From contig CM061231.1 in NCBI GenBank assembly GCA_030844895.1, positions 8,951,618 to 9,015,617 on the forward strand: a stretch of 64,000 bases of DNA. The letters are read 5' to 3'. Under the pieces are notes generated by a model, which ran no database searches, was not told the origin of the DNA, and was given only the letters and a program-made list of their open reading frames with translations. This document shows positions 10,800-22,209 of the stretch, piece after piece. How positions within the stretch are numbered: the stretch's first letter is position 1; each line of letters opens with the position of its first letter. Both the position numbers and the translations under genes were made by a program. Origin of the DNA: Ambrosia x helenae. Its lineage: Eukaryota; Streptophyta; Magnoliopsida; Asterales; Asteraceae.

Positions 10800-11403
10800 A
10801 AGATATGAAGAAGTGCTGAAGTTGCAGAAGTTCTGAAGTCCAAACCAGACAAGTTCACTTCAGAAGTACTGAAGACAAAACTACTCTTCAGTAGTTGTCC
10901 TTCATCAGCACTTAACAGAAGATATTTCCCACCGCCTTTTTGCATCAGTAGTTTGTTGTTTAATATTACTTTTAGCTGTATTTGTTTCTTTCAATGTTGC
11001 AACTTGTGCAACTTGTAACTGGACTTTCTGTGCTTGCTTTTTAGGCAAGATACATGCATGTAATCGTCTATAAATAGAAGGCTTCAACCTTCTATTTTAG
11101 ACATTGATTTTTAACAGAAAAATCCTTCAAACACTCTCATTGTTATATTCCATTTCTATATTTATTGTGAATCTCTCTAAGTATCTAATTCTCATTTACA
11201 ACTTAGATTCATAATAAATACTTTGTCATTTATTTAGTTTCAAACATCAAGGGGGAGTTATAACTCTGCCTTTGCATAAAAAGTGTTGCTTTAACTTATA
11301 ACATTCCGCTGTGCTTATAATCTGATTTACAAGGACTTGCTAAACACTTAAGTGTCAAGATAGCAAGTTCTTACTTAGCAAACAAGAGCCAACTGATCCA
11401 ACA
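10685..11403 (+). repeat. Right (3') LTR of the Sirevirus-like element (719 bp)
   Basis: It starts TGTTAG after the polypurine tract and ends CCAACA, an imperfect terminal inverted pair with TG..CA ends. It contains TATAAATAG at 11069-11077, a plausible core promoter. A second purine tract AAGGGGGAG lies at 11249-11257. The first ~115 bases also encode the last ~37 codons of the third ORF. Confidence 0.88.
11069..11077 (+). promoter_or_regulatory. TATA box in the right LTR
   Basis: TATAAATAG. Transcription would be expected to start about 30 bases downstream, inside the part of the LTR that is also visible at the left window edge. Confidence 0.65.
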
Positions 11404-11509
11404 GTGGAAAATAACATCAAACACTAAATCCAATTATTTCCTTTGGAACAACATATGAAAAACTTATATCCATATTTATTTTCTCGGGTACAATTCATAT
11501 AAGTTTCTA

Positions 11510-11965
11510 TTACCCACTTAATGGCCATTTATACTTGAACACCCAATTGCCCGGTGTGTCTTTGGCAAAATAAAAACCTGTATCGGTCACTAACCAAAAG
11601 CATTTGTGATCTGTTAAAATACTTTGGCCACATTCAGCTGCAACTTCATTATTAAATATATTAAAATCAACTTCTTGTAACGGAGTACCGTCAGCATTCA
11701 TCCAGAAAAACTCCCCTCGAAATACAGTTGTTTCGCGAAAATTTCTGCGAAACTTCCAACGGAATGTGCCATTTACAGTCATGGTTTTGTTTCCAAAATC
11801 AGTATCTTTAGAGGCAATATGAAAAACGAGGTGCTCGATCTTGCCGTCGATGACCTCCATTGTATATGATTCCAAAGAGTCAACTACTTCTATATTTGAA
11901 GATGTTACAAAGTAAACATAATATGTTGTTAGCACCGAAAGAAATAAAAAGTTTTTATAATCCAT
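11510..11965 (-). CDS. S-protein homologue (plant self-incompatibility S1 family), copy 1, 151 aa
   Basis: Small secreted protein. Residues 1-23 form a signal peptide with a hydrophobic core. The mature part has the family pattern: FHIASKDTDFG, then TFRWKFRRNF, TTVFRGEFFW, a CX9C pair, KCFWLVTDTGFYF and a C-terminal KYKW. The family includes the Papaver pollen-rejection ligand PrsS; most members have unknown roles. Of the four usual cysteines, the first two positions are I50 and G84, so only C112 and C122 remain. A TATATAAAG-type box lies on the minus strand at about 12000-12010, some 40 bases before the ATG. There is no intron, as is usual in the family. The gene is 98% identical to the copy at 63487-63942. 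Confidence 0.87.
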   Translation of the reverse strand: MDYKNFLFLSVLTTYYVYFVTSSNIEVVDSLESYTMEVIDGKIEHLVFHIASKDTDFGNKTMTVNGTFRWKFRRNFRETTVFRGEFFWMNADGTPLQEVDFNIFNNEVAAECGQSILTDHKCFWLVTDTGFYFAKDTPGNWVFKYKWPLSG

Positions 11966-11999
11966 GTTATGCTTTGATGGTGATCCCCCTAGTTTCTAT

Positions 12000-12010
12000 C
12001 CTTTATATAG
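12000..12010 (-). promoter_or_regulatory. TATA box of S-protein homologue copy 1
   Basis: Reads CTATATAAAGG on the minus strand, about 40 bases upstream of the start codon. It is conserved at the second copy near 63977-63987. Confidence 0.55.
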
Positions 12011-12174
12011 ACGTTCTCTTAGTACTTTATCTTGTAACAGCATAAGTATCGACATTTATGTTATGTGCCTTTTAAAAAAAAACATCATTTATGTTATAAC
12101 AATTAGTTATTTAATTACCCCAATTTATTACATATAAAAATTAATCTAATCTTAATAACGTAATAATACAAATA

Positions 12175-12410
12175 TAGTTAATTACACCGTTAGTCCCTTT
12201 GGTTTCTATGAAATTTCAATTTCAGGTACTAAGAGTTTAAAGTAACAGGTTGAGGTATTAAGTTTCTAATTTTTTACAATCTCATGTATTAACCACTAAC
12301 ACCGTTAAAAATTAGCGGTCATGACCCTCATGTGCCCCAAATGTGAGGGTATTTTCATCCATTTACATATTAAAAATTTTAACCCATAAATAAAACCCTC
12401 AACCATCATT
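12175..12410 (+). repeat. Left terminal inverted repeat of the Mutator-like element
   Basis: Starts TAGTTAATTACACCGTTAGT. It shares long blocks with the inverted right arm, for example CAGGTACTAAGAGTTTAA and GGTCATGACCCTCA. Confidence 0.78.
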
Positions 12411-12959
12411 TTCTCCCCTCCCCCAAGGTTGGTCGGTTCCGTCAACGGAGATAAAGGAAGATGCGATGGTGATGGTAGCAATGATATTGAGTTTCATGGT
12501 GATAGTGGATGTCGGCGGTTGACGTGATGAAATCAAGCACTGGCGGTGGTGTCCTTGAGCACTTAACAACGTATGGGCGTTGAGGCAACGTAGATAAATG
12601 ATAGTTGTCAATAGTGAGTGTTAAAGAATGAAAGGGACGATGGTGAAGGTGGTTTTGGGCGAAATGCAGATAATGACAGTTGTATGATGATGGGGTTATG
12701 GTAAGGAATGGTGGCGAGTGGTAGTGACTGACGGAGACGACAGTGGTCATCTCAACTGTTGCCGCTTGTTTACGGAGGAGATAGTGGCGACAGTAACGAT
12801 GGTGAAGGAAGACAAATTCGGCGACAATTTAGCCGGTGAAGAGGCAACTTTGTTTTTGGCCTAGCTTCTATTTTACGTTGAATGTAGATGATTACAGTGA
12901 TTACAATGGATTGTGATGATGACAATAAGGGTTACATGTAGTTTTCGACGAGCTGGTGG
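12411..12959 (+). other. Interior of the Mutator-like element
   Basis: No recognisable gene. The sequence is richer in G and simple GATGGTGATGG-type runs than its surroundings, and minus-strand frames are H/T/S-rich low complexity. It could be a captured fragment too diverged to name. Confidence 0.5.
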
Positions 12960-13229
12960 GTTTTATTTAAGAGTTTAAAGTTTTAATATGTGAATGGTGG
13001 CCGGATTTTATTTTAGAGTTTAATGTTTAAATACGTGAATAGACGAAAATACCCTCACGCTTGGGGCATGTGAGGGTCATGACCGTTAGTTTTTAATGGT
13101 GTTAGTGCTTAATACATGAAATTGTAACAAATTAAAAAGTCAATACCTCAAGTTATTACTTTAAACCCTTAGTACCTTAAACTCTTAGTACCTGACATTG
13201 AAATTTCATGAAAACCGCAGGAACTAATG
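12960..13229 (-). repeat. Right terminal inverted repeat of the Mutator-like element, interrupted
   Basis: Inverted copy of 12175-12410 up to the target duplication TAATG at 13225-13229. Its outermost 13 bases (GTCTAGTTAACTA) continue at 25486-25498 on the far side of the inserted retroelements. Confidence 0.75.
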
Positions 13230-15876
13230 TGTCACACCCTCAAATTCCACGTGCGGAGTTTTACCGCGAGGCGCGTGACACACCAGGATCCAAGTCAACG
13301 GTCACAATAAACAACACTATATGATACGTAAAAACTGACATAAGTAAACCATTAAGTTTTCCATAAATGATCCAACGCTGCGGAAGCGCAAAACTTTGTT
13401 ACAACATGAAATCAAAAGTACGAAAGTCTAAAAATACTAAATGAGATGCACATGAATCCTAGACGCCGTGAGACTCCGTGCGCCTAACGACAGCTGCTAC
13501 CTTAGCAACCTGAGACAAACATGCTAAAAAACGTCAGCAAATAATGCCGGTGAGTTCACAGGTTTTTAAGTAAAACGTTTCACGAACTTTTAAAAGACCA
13601 TCATGATACTACCGACCGATGAAAACACTCGTTAAATGTTTGAACTTCATAACGAACCTCCCAAACGAACTATCGCCCACCGAAGATAACGAACTACCAT
13701 CCCATGGTCAACGAACTGCTTTACCATAGCTAACGAACTACCATCCCATGGCCAACGAACTACTATAACATAGCTAACGAACTACCACATAGAGGCTAAC
13801 GAACTACCGCACCACGGCTAACGAACTGCCACCACATAGGCCATATAATACGGAACATAAATGAATACCTTGAACCCAAATGAACATTCCCAAAACGTAG
13901 TGATACATGAGTACCCAAAAACATAGTTGTCACGCCTTTTAGGAAAAACACATTTGACACACGTTTAAAGAACACAGCATGTTTTCTCCCCCGAAATTGT
14001 AAAACCAGTAAAAGAGTGGGGCCGTGAAACTCACCTTATAGTGCGTCTTCCGATAACTAGAATTCCAACACGTGTATGATAATCCCAACTAATGACAACC
14101 TATCAATGAGTTTACATAAGTGTGATGACTACCAACCCGAAGGCTAACAAGTCCCCGATTGTCCAGATCTTAACCAAGTATGTTTTAAAACGTGTTTAAA
14201 TGTTTAACCGACACACTAGACCGACCCGACATCCCGTTGGTGACCCATTACATCAATTAGTCATGCACATAAGTTTAACACATAAGTTTCAAGCATAAAA
14301 CACTTAGTTCGTATCAAAAATCTCATTTTTGTTATCGTAGGGCCGAACGTGGCTTTGAGTGGTCGAAGGTGGCTTTAAACTTCCACCTTCGCCCCCTTTT
14401 TCCACCTTCGCCCCTTTTTGTGGTTCATTCGCCCCTTGGTTTCCAGGTTCGACCCCTGGGAGTCCACCTTCGACCGTTCGGCTGGTCGAAGGTATTCCAG
14501 GTTCGCCCCTGCTGTTAGATTTTCCCAAAAACGCGTCGAAAACATCCGAAAACATCACGAAACATCATGAGTTACAGCAGTCAAGCATCATTAGCATATT
14601 CCTACGAAACCCTACCGATTTTACCCCAAAATCTATCCGTTTTTACAAGTTTCCTAAAATAGTAAATTATGGAGGTGTCACATCATCATGCATGAGATTA
14701 TTACTCAATTAGGAAACTTTCTGAAACTAATCAACAATCAGCTCAATATACTCAAATCGTCATGAACAAGAAACCCCTATCATAACTCTATCATTTCCAT
14801 CCAAAAACAAGCCCTAAATCTAACAAAGATTCCTTTAATCGACAAAACACCATCAACAATCAATTGTAACATGTTTCAATCAGAACCCATCATTAATAAC
14901 AGCCCTAGGTTGTTGTCATATCATCTATACAACAAGTAATCATCAAACAAGGCATAATATCACATTAACACATGTTTAGTTTGCTTAAAACTCATTGTTT
15001 ATGAATAGGTTTTATTTAGAAAGATATTAGGAAGGTTTTTACCCATAAAACATGTTGATATCAGATCTGGACCCTTGGGGTTTAGATGAAAACAAGTCAA
15101 AATTGTTTAAAAGGGATTTGGAATGAAGAACACACCTTAGATTTTCACTTGTAATGATTTAGAGAGTTAGGTTATGAAAAACAAGCTCAAAAACTCCTTC
15201 CCCAATGATAATAGCTGATAGAGAGTGTTTGGAGGCGTTTAGGGTTTGTGAAATGGTGAAAAATGGCTAAGGATGGTATTTATACCCAGTCCAGGTTCGC
15301 CCCTTTTATGTGGTCGAATGTGGAACTTTTCCACATTCGCCCATTTGTAATGGTCGAATGTGGAACTTTTCCACATTCGCCCACTTTGTTTCTACGTTCG
15401 CCCATTTTTCAAGTTCCATTTCCACGTTCGCCCACTATTTCCACATTCAGGTCATCAGCACTTTTTAACACATGTTAACAGCACTTTTTAACACATGTTA
15501 ACCTTTTTCCAGTTTGTCGTGTTTAACGCATTCTAACACATCTTAACACATAAGCATGCATCCATAGTCTATACTTAGCATGTTTAGGCACGTATAATCA
15601 TTTGTACATCGTTTAAGCAAGTATAAGTATACAATCCACTACACGACCCATAATCTACACATATACTTAATTAATTTATGTAATGTCACCAACAACGGAA
15701 CCCGGTACTAGTGTATTCCCCAAAATGACTCCCAATGATCCTCCAGATCATTGAACCCTGGACAATCCTAATCTGACCCGACTCAACTAACCCAGTTAAG
15801 TTTGTTTATAAACGTTTCTCGCTAAGGTAGACTTATGTGTTCATAAAGTGTTGACTCAAACATGCCGGGTGTCACA
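13230..15876 (-). repeat. Gypsy-family long LTR, copy A (2647 bp)
   Basis: On the plus strand it runs from TGTCACACCC to GGGTGTCACA. It differs from copies B and C by only a few single-base changes. It contains a minisatellite of AACGAACTACC-type units (about 13670-13820) and two clusters of TTCGCCC words, some forming hairpins (14340-14510 and 15290-15450). No real gene; the open frames here are chance frames repeated in every copy. Confidence 0.88.
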
Positions 15877-15890
15877 TCATCCCCCAGTTG
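15877..15890 (-). promoter_or_regulatory. Polypurine tract, gypsy internal domain A
   Basis: The minus strand reads ACTGGGGGATGA directly before LTR TGTGACACCC. Confidence 0.75.
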
Positions 15891-16240
15891 AAAGAATTTT
15901 CGTCCCGAAAATTTCCCGAAGTCAAAGAGCACGAAGCGATAAAAAGAAAAATTTTCCCGGTCGTCACATCATCCCCCTGTTGAAAGGAATTTCGCCCCGA
16001 GATTCACTCTTCGACAGTAATGAGTGTCGACCTAACCCAAGTAACGTTTCCTAGAACACAAACGAAATGATAACCACGAACGAAAGATGATATCAACGAA
16101 TACTCTATGCCGGGGAACCGCCCTCCCCAAAGTGAATACAAAACAATGAATCCTCCTGATCGAAGGCCTACTAGAGACTACTGTGATCGGTATAAATGAC
16201 ACACCGGTACCGTCCAAGTAGCATCTCCAAAGGACCCACA

Positions 16241-17053
16241 TCAGACCCATGAATGCAAAACGATGACCAAATACCAAACTGAATGCACACAATGAATACG
16301 AATCGCCAAACAATGTGAATGAGAATGAATACGAGCATAACGAGAATCAAGAAAAGAACACTCACCAGTAACAGTATCAGGATCCTCCTGACCAGTTCGT
16401 CCACCACCCTTGCCTTGCTTCTTCTTAGGACAATCCCGCTTGAAGTGCCCAATATCTCCACAGTGATAACATCCTTGGTTCCCCTGAGGAACAGGGGCAG
16501 GGACAATCGCCTGACCTGGAACTTTCTGGAGATTGACTCTACAGTTTCTAGCAACATGGCCCACATGCTTACAACGGTTGCAACGAAACTTCTCACAGTT
16601 GCCATAATGATGGTACCCACACACGACACATTTCGGACTCTTCCCAGCATACCCACCGTGCTCCCGACCAGACGATGAACCTGAAGCTTCGAACTTCCCT
16701 ATCTGCTGCTGTGGCTGGTTTGGAACCAGATTCTCCTCGATGCTCTCTCATTTCCTTTTGTTGTTCCCAGTCTCGCCTAGGATGTGGGGCTCGTACTCCA
16801 TAAACACTTTAAAAGTACACACTTGCTGACCGAGAGGAGGAGGTGGTGGGGGATGAACGACAATCCCACCGAGACCCTGCTGAGTGATCTGATGTGCAGC
16901 GATAGCAGCTGCCACATGCTCCTGAATCAGGCTATTCAGCTCAGCCTGGGTCATACTAATGTTGCCACGACCCCCATTGTGTCCACCGCCATTCCGACCA
17001 CCAACACGACCACCACAACGTCCCCCAGCACGTCCACCAGCGCGACCAGACAT
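16241..17053 (-). pseudogene. Deleted gypsy Gag with zinc knuckles, copy A
   Basis: The start MSGRAGGRAGG at 17053 has the R/G-rich N-terminus typical of gypsy Gag, followed by the segment VCTFKVFMEYEPH that normally precedes the capsid. The capsid core (several hundred residues) is absent: the frame jumps from GETG to the basic NNKRK stretch that normally follows the capsid. An in-frame TGA at 16748-16750 then interrupts it. Downstream, still in frame, are three zinc-binding motifs: CVVCGYHHYGNC, CNRCKHVGHVARNC and CYHCGDIGHFKRDC. After TVTG the frame runs into non-conserved sequence, where GGTGAGTG could be a splice donor. Copy B has the same deletion and stop. Confidence 0.8.
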
Positions 17054-17700
17054 GTTCTGCCAACATGAGATAAGATACTCAAAACCACCCATAGATCGAG
17101 CTACAAGTGACCAAACGAATTCAGAACGTGGTTCCAGCATGACCATTAGTCCGAACACGAAGTCCACCAAGATTTTCATGCATTTCGATTTATGATTTCG
17201 TGTGCACCCGAAATAACAAATCGCTCTACATGGTCCTCTAGGCGTGCTCCTAGCTAGAACTTCAAATCATCCGATACCCACATTCCTAAAAGAAACTGTT
17301 ATCGCACGAAGATCCCAAAGTGAACAGTCACTCAGGAGTGTACTATGACAAGTACTAGTGTATGATAGTGTGTGTGCAGGCAAGTATGTACATTAGAGCA
17401 TAGAGGGGAGATATCCAAATCCCGGAAAAATCTCAAAAGTGTGCCGAAGCCACCCCAATGTACACTACCGTCAAGTATAAGTGATAAGCCCCTTCATCTG
17501 CAAACCCGGAGAAGAAGATAGAACCAAGGTGGGAATAACAAAAGATAGATAACGTGATACTGTGTGATGAGGACACCGACACCCCGACAAGGTTAATATG
17601 TTTTCCAAATGACACGACTCGTAACTATGTGTGACCGTCTAACGTGTGTGATACTCGGCTATAGACTAGACTCTACATGCAGTCCTAGTTCACTATAACC

Positions 17701-17717
17701 ATTGGCTCTGATACCAA
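17701..17717 (-). promoter_or_regulatory. Primer binding site, gypsy internal domain A
   Basis: The minus strand reads TGGTATCAGAGCCAATG beside the LTR end, complementary to initiator tRNA-Met. It fixes the element on the minus strand. Confidence 0.85.
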
Positions 17718-17719
17718 TC

Positions 17720-20368
17720 TGTCACACCCTCAAATTCCACGTGCGGAGTTTTACCGCGAGGCGCGTGACACACCAGGATCCAAGTCAACGGTCACAATAA
17801 ACAACACTATATGATACGTAAAAACTGACATAAGTAAACCATTAAGTTTTCCATAAATGATCCAACGCTGCGGAAGCGCAAAACTTTGTTACAACATGAA
17901 ATCAAAAGTACGAAAGTCTAAAAATACTAAATGAGATGCACATGAATCCTAGACGCCGTGAGACTCCGTGCGCCTAACGACAGCTGCTACCTTAGCAACC
18001 TGAGACAAACATGCTAAAAAAACGTCAGCAAATAATGCCGGTGAGTTCACAGGTTTTTAAGTAAAACGTTTCACGAACTTTTAAAAGACCATCATGATAC
18101 TACCGACCGATGAAAACACTCGTTAAATGTTTGAACTTCATAACGAACCTCCCAAACGAACTATCGCCCACCGAAGATAACGAACTACCATCCCATGGTC
18201 AACGAACTGCTTTACCATAGCTAACGAACTACCATCCCATGGCCAACGAACTACTATAACATAGCTAACGAACTACCACATAGAGGCTAACGAACTACCG
18301 CACCACGGCTAACGAACTGCCACCACATAGGCCATATAATACGGAACATAAATGAATACCTTGAACCCAAATGAACATTCCCAAAACGTAGTGAATACAT
18401 GAGTACCCAAAAACATAGTTGTCACGCCTTTTAGGAAAAACACATTTGACACACGTTTAAAGAACACAGCATGTTTTCTCCCCCGAAATTGTAAAACCAG
18501 TAAAAGAGTGGGGCCGTGAAACTCACCTTATAGTGCGTCTTCCGATAACTAGAATTCCAACACGTGTATGATAATCCCAACTAATGACAACCTATCAATG
18601 AGTTTACATAAGTGTGATGACTACCAACCCGAAGGCTAACAAGTCCCCGATTGTCCAGATCTTAACCAAGTATGTTTTAAAACGTGTTTAAATGTTTAAC
18701 CGACACACTAGACCGACCCGACATCCCGTTGGTGACCCATTACATCAATTAGTCATGCACATAAGTTTAACACATAAGTTTCAAGCATAAAACACTTAGT
18801 TCGTATCAAAAATCTCATTTTTGTTATCGTAGGGCCGAACGTGGCTTTGAGTGGTCGAAGGTGGCTTTAAACTTCCACCTTCGCCCCCTTTTTCCACCTT
18901 CGCCCCTTTTTGTGGTTCATTCGCCCCTTGGTTTCCAGGTTCGACCCCTGGGAGTCCACCTTCGACCGTTCGGCTGGTCGAAGGTATTCCAGGTTCGCCC
19001 CTGCTGTTAGATTTTCCCAAAAACGCGTCGAAAACATCCGAAAACATCACGAAACATCATGAGTTACAGCAGTCAAGCATCATTAGCATATTCCTACGAA
19101 ACCCTACCGATTTTACCCCAAAATCTATCCGTTTTTACAAGTTTCCTAAAATAGTAAATTATGGAGGTGTCACATCATCATGCATGAGATTATTACTCAA
19201 TTAGGAAACTTTCTGAAACTAATCAACAATCAGCTCAATATACTCAAATCGTCATGAACAAGAAACCCCTATCATAACTCTATCATTTCCATCCAAAAAC
19301 AAGCCCTAAATCTAACAAAGATTCCTTTAATCGACAAAACACCATCAACAATCAATTGTAACATGTTTCAATCAGAACCCATCATTAATAACAGCCCTAG
19401 GTTGTTGTCATATCATCTATACAACAAGTAATCATCAAACAAGGCATAATATCACATTAACACATGTTTAGTTTGCTTAAAACTCATTGTTTATGAATAG
19501 GTTTTATTTAGAAAGATATTAGGAAGGTTTTTACCCATAAAACATGTTGATATCAGATCTGGACCCTTGGGGTTTAGATGAAAACAAGTCAAAATTGTTT
19601 AAAAGGGATTTGGAATGAAGAACACACCTTAGATTTTCACTTGTAATGATTTAGAGAGTTAGGTTATGAAAAACAAGCTCAAAAACTCCTTCCCCAATGA
19701 TAATAGCTGATAGAGAGTGTTTGGAGGCGTTTAGGGTTTGTGAAATGGTGAAAAATGGCTAAGGATGGTATTTATACCCAGTCCAGGTTCGCCCCTTTTA
19801 TGTGGTCGAATGTGGAACTTTTCCACATTCGCCCATTTGTAATGGTCGAATGTGGAACTTTTCCACATTCGCCCACTTTGTTTCTACGTTCGCCCATTTT
19901 TCAAGTTCCATTTCCACGTTCGCCCACTATTTCCACATTCAGGTCATCAGCACTTTTTAACACATGTTAACAGCACTTTTTAACACATGTTAACCTTTTT
20001 CCAGTTTGTCGTGTTTAACGCATTCTAACACATCTTAACACATAAGCATGCATCCATAGTCTATACTTAGCATGTTTAGGCACGTATAATCATTTGTACA
20101 TCGTTTAAGCAAGTATAAGTATACAATCCACTACACGACCCATAATCTACACATATACTTAATTAATTTATGTAATGTCACCAACAACGGAACCCGGTAC
20201 TAGTGTATTCCCCAAAATGACTCCCAATGATCCTCCAGATCATTGAACCCTGGACAATCCTAATCTGACCCGACTCAACTAACCCAGTTAAGTTTGTTTA
20301 TAAACGTTTCTCGCTAAGGTAGACTTATGTGTTCATAAAGTGTTGACTCAAACATGCCGGGTGTCACA
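17720..20368 (-). repeat. Gypsy-family long LTR, copy B (2649 bp)
   Basis: The central LTR shared by both internal domains. It differs from copy A by an extra A near 18020 and an extra A in GTGAATACATGAG, plus little else. Confidence 0.88.
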
Positions 20369-22209
20369 TCATCCCCCAGTTGAAAGAATTTTCGTCCCGA
20401 AAATTTCCCGAAGTCAAAGAGCACGAAGCGATAAAAAGAAAAATTTTCCCGGTCGTCACATCATCCCCCTGTTGAAAGGAATTTCGCCCCGAGATTCACT
20501 CTTCGACAGTAATGAGTGTCGACCTAACCCAAGTAACGTTTCCTAGAACACAAACGAAATGATAACCACGAACGAAAGATGATATCAACGAATACTCTAT
20601 GCCGGGAACCGCCCTCCCCAAAGTGAATACAAAACAATGAATCCTCCTGATCGAAGGCCTACTAGAGACTACTGTGATCGGTATAAATGACACACCGGTA
20701 CCGTCCAAGTAGCATCTCCAAAGGACCCACATCAGACCCATGAATGCAAAACGATGACCAAATACCAAACTGAATGCACACAATGAATACGAATCGCCAA
20801 ACAATGTGAATGAGAATGAATACGAGCATAACGAGAATCAAGAAAAGAACACTCACCAGTAACAGTATCAGGATCCTCCTGACCAGTTCGTCCACCACCC
20901 TTGCCTTGCTTCTTCTTAGGACAATCCCGCTTGAAGTGCCCAATATCTCCACAGTGATAACATCCTTGGTTCCCCTGAGGAACAGGGGCAGGGACAATCG
21001 CCTGACCTGGAACTTTCTGGAGATTGACTCTACAGTTTCTAGCAACATGGCCCACATGCTTACAACGGTTGCAACGAAACTTCTCACAGTTACCATAATG
21101 ATGGTACCCACACACGACACATTTCGGACTCTTCCCAGCATACCCACCGTGCTCCCGACCAGACGATGAACCTGAAGCTTCGAACTTCCCTATCTGCTGC
21201 TGTGGCTGGTTTGGAACCAGATTCTCCTCGATGCTCTCTCATTTCCTTTTGTTGTTCCCAGTCTCGCCTAGGATGTGGGGCTCGTACTCCATAAACACTT
21301 TAAAAGTACACACTTGCTGACCGAGAGGAGGAGGTGGTGGGGGATGAACGACAATCCCACCGAGACCCTGCTGAGTGATCTGATGTGCAGCGATAGCAGC
21401 TGCCACATGCTCCTGAATCAGGCTATTCAGCTCAGCCTGGGTCATACTAATGTTGCCACGACCCCCATTGTGTCCACCGCCATTCCGACCACCAACACGA
21501 CCACCACAACGTCCCCCAGCACGTCCACCAGCGCGACCAGACATGTTCTGCCAACATGAGATAAGATACTCAAAACCACCCATAGATCGAGCTACAAGTG
21601 ACCAAACGAATTCAGAACGTGGTTCCAGCATGACCATTAGTCCGAACACGAAGTCCACCAAGATTTTCATGCATTTCGATTTATGATTTCGTGTGCACCC
21701 GAAATAACAAATCGCTCTACATGGTCCTCTAGGCGTGCTCCTAGCTAGAACTTCAAATCATCCGATACCCACATTCCTAAAAGAAACTGTTATCGCACGA
21801 AGATCCCAAAGTGAACAGTCACTCAGGAGTGTACTATGACAAGTACTAGTGTATGATAGTGTGTGTGCAGGCAAGTATGTACATTAGAGCATAGAGGGGA
21901 GATATCCAAATCCCGGAAAAATCTCAAAAGTGTGCCGAAGCCACCCCAATGTACACTACCGTCAAGTATAAGTGATAAGCCCCTTCATCTGCAAACCCGA
22001 GAAGAAGATAGAACCAAGGTGGGAATAACAAAAGATAGATAACGTGATACTGTGTGATGAGGACACCGACACCCCGACAAGGTTAATATGTTTTCCAAAT
22101 GACACGACTCGTAACTATGTGTGACCGTCTAACGTGTGTGATACTCGGCTATAGACTAGACTCTACATGCAGTCCTAGTTCACTATAACCATTGGCTCTG
22201 ATACCAATC
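20369..22209 (-). mobile_element. Internal domain B of the non-autonomous gypsy element
   Basis: Near-identical to internal domain A, with one G fewer in each of two G runs and a G/A change in the zinc-knuckle region. Primer site at about 22191-22207 (minus), polypurine tract at 20369-20382. Confidence 0.85.
20732..21544 (-). pseudogene. Deleted gypsy Gag with zinc knuckles, copy B
   Basis: Same architecture as copy A: MSGRAGG start at 21544, capsid missing, in-frame TGA at 21239-21241, and three CCHC-type motifs downstream. The shared stop and deletion were therefore present before the tandem formed. Confidence 0.8.

Larger units (their letters stand above)
1..11403 (+). mobile_element. Ty1/copia LTR retrotransposon, Sirevirus-like, nearly complete
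   Basis: The element runs from a left LTR cut by the window edge to a complete right LTR ending at 11403. Order: LTR, tRNA-Met primer site, gag, protease-integrase-RT-RNase H, a 760-bp spacer, a third long ORF, polypurine tract, LTR. Integrase before RT marks Ty1/copia. The very large Gag and the extra ORF after pol are features of Sireviruses (SIRE/Maximus lineage). The 326 visible bases of the left LTR are identical to the matching part of the right LTR (offset 11077), so the insertion is very recent. The right flank begins GTGGA; the left target duplication lies outside the window. The lineage is inferred from architecture, not from a tree. Confidence 0.9.
11404..12023 (-). repeat. Duplicated gene segment, copy 1 (partner 63381-64000)
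   Basis: 620 bases align to 63381-64000 without a gap at a constant offset of 51977, with about 11 substitutions. The left edge coincides with the retrotransposon end, so the duplication probably continued to the left before that insertion; on the other side it continues past the window end. Confidence 0.9.
15877..17719 (-). mobile_element. Internal domain A of the non-autonomous gypsy element
   Basis: Read on the minus strand: a tRNA-Met primer site next to LTR B, a leader, a deleted gag, then a non-coding tail to the polypurine tract next to LTR A. There is no protease, RT, RNase H or integrase. At 1.84 kb it fits a gag-bearing non-autonomous element that needs enzymes from a related full element. 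Confidence 0.83.

Noticed and set aside
12399..12750. Histidine/threonine-rich frames inside the Mutator-like element
   Set aside because: They arise from GATGGTGATGG simple repeats and overlap in two frames without a domain.
13670..13830. CRISPR-like spaced repeats (AACGAACTACC units)
   Set aside because: Units are irregular, spacers are repeats themselves, and this is a plant LTR minisatellite.
14304..14712. Open frames of 84 and 117 codons on opposite strands, repeated three times at 4490-base spacing
   Set aside because: They lie in the TTCGCCC-rich part of the gypsy LTR, overlap on both strands and are simply copied with the LTR.
16171..16656. 161-codon hydrophobic frame overlapping the deleted gypsy gag
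   Set aside because: It is the alternative frame of the zinc-knuckle region; the CCHC frame explains the conservation.
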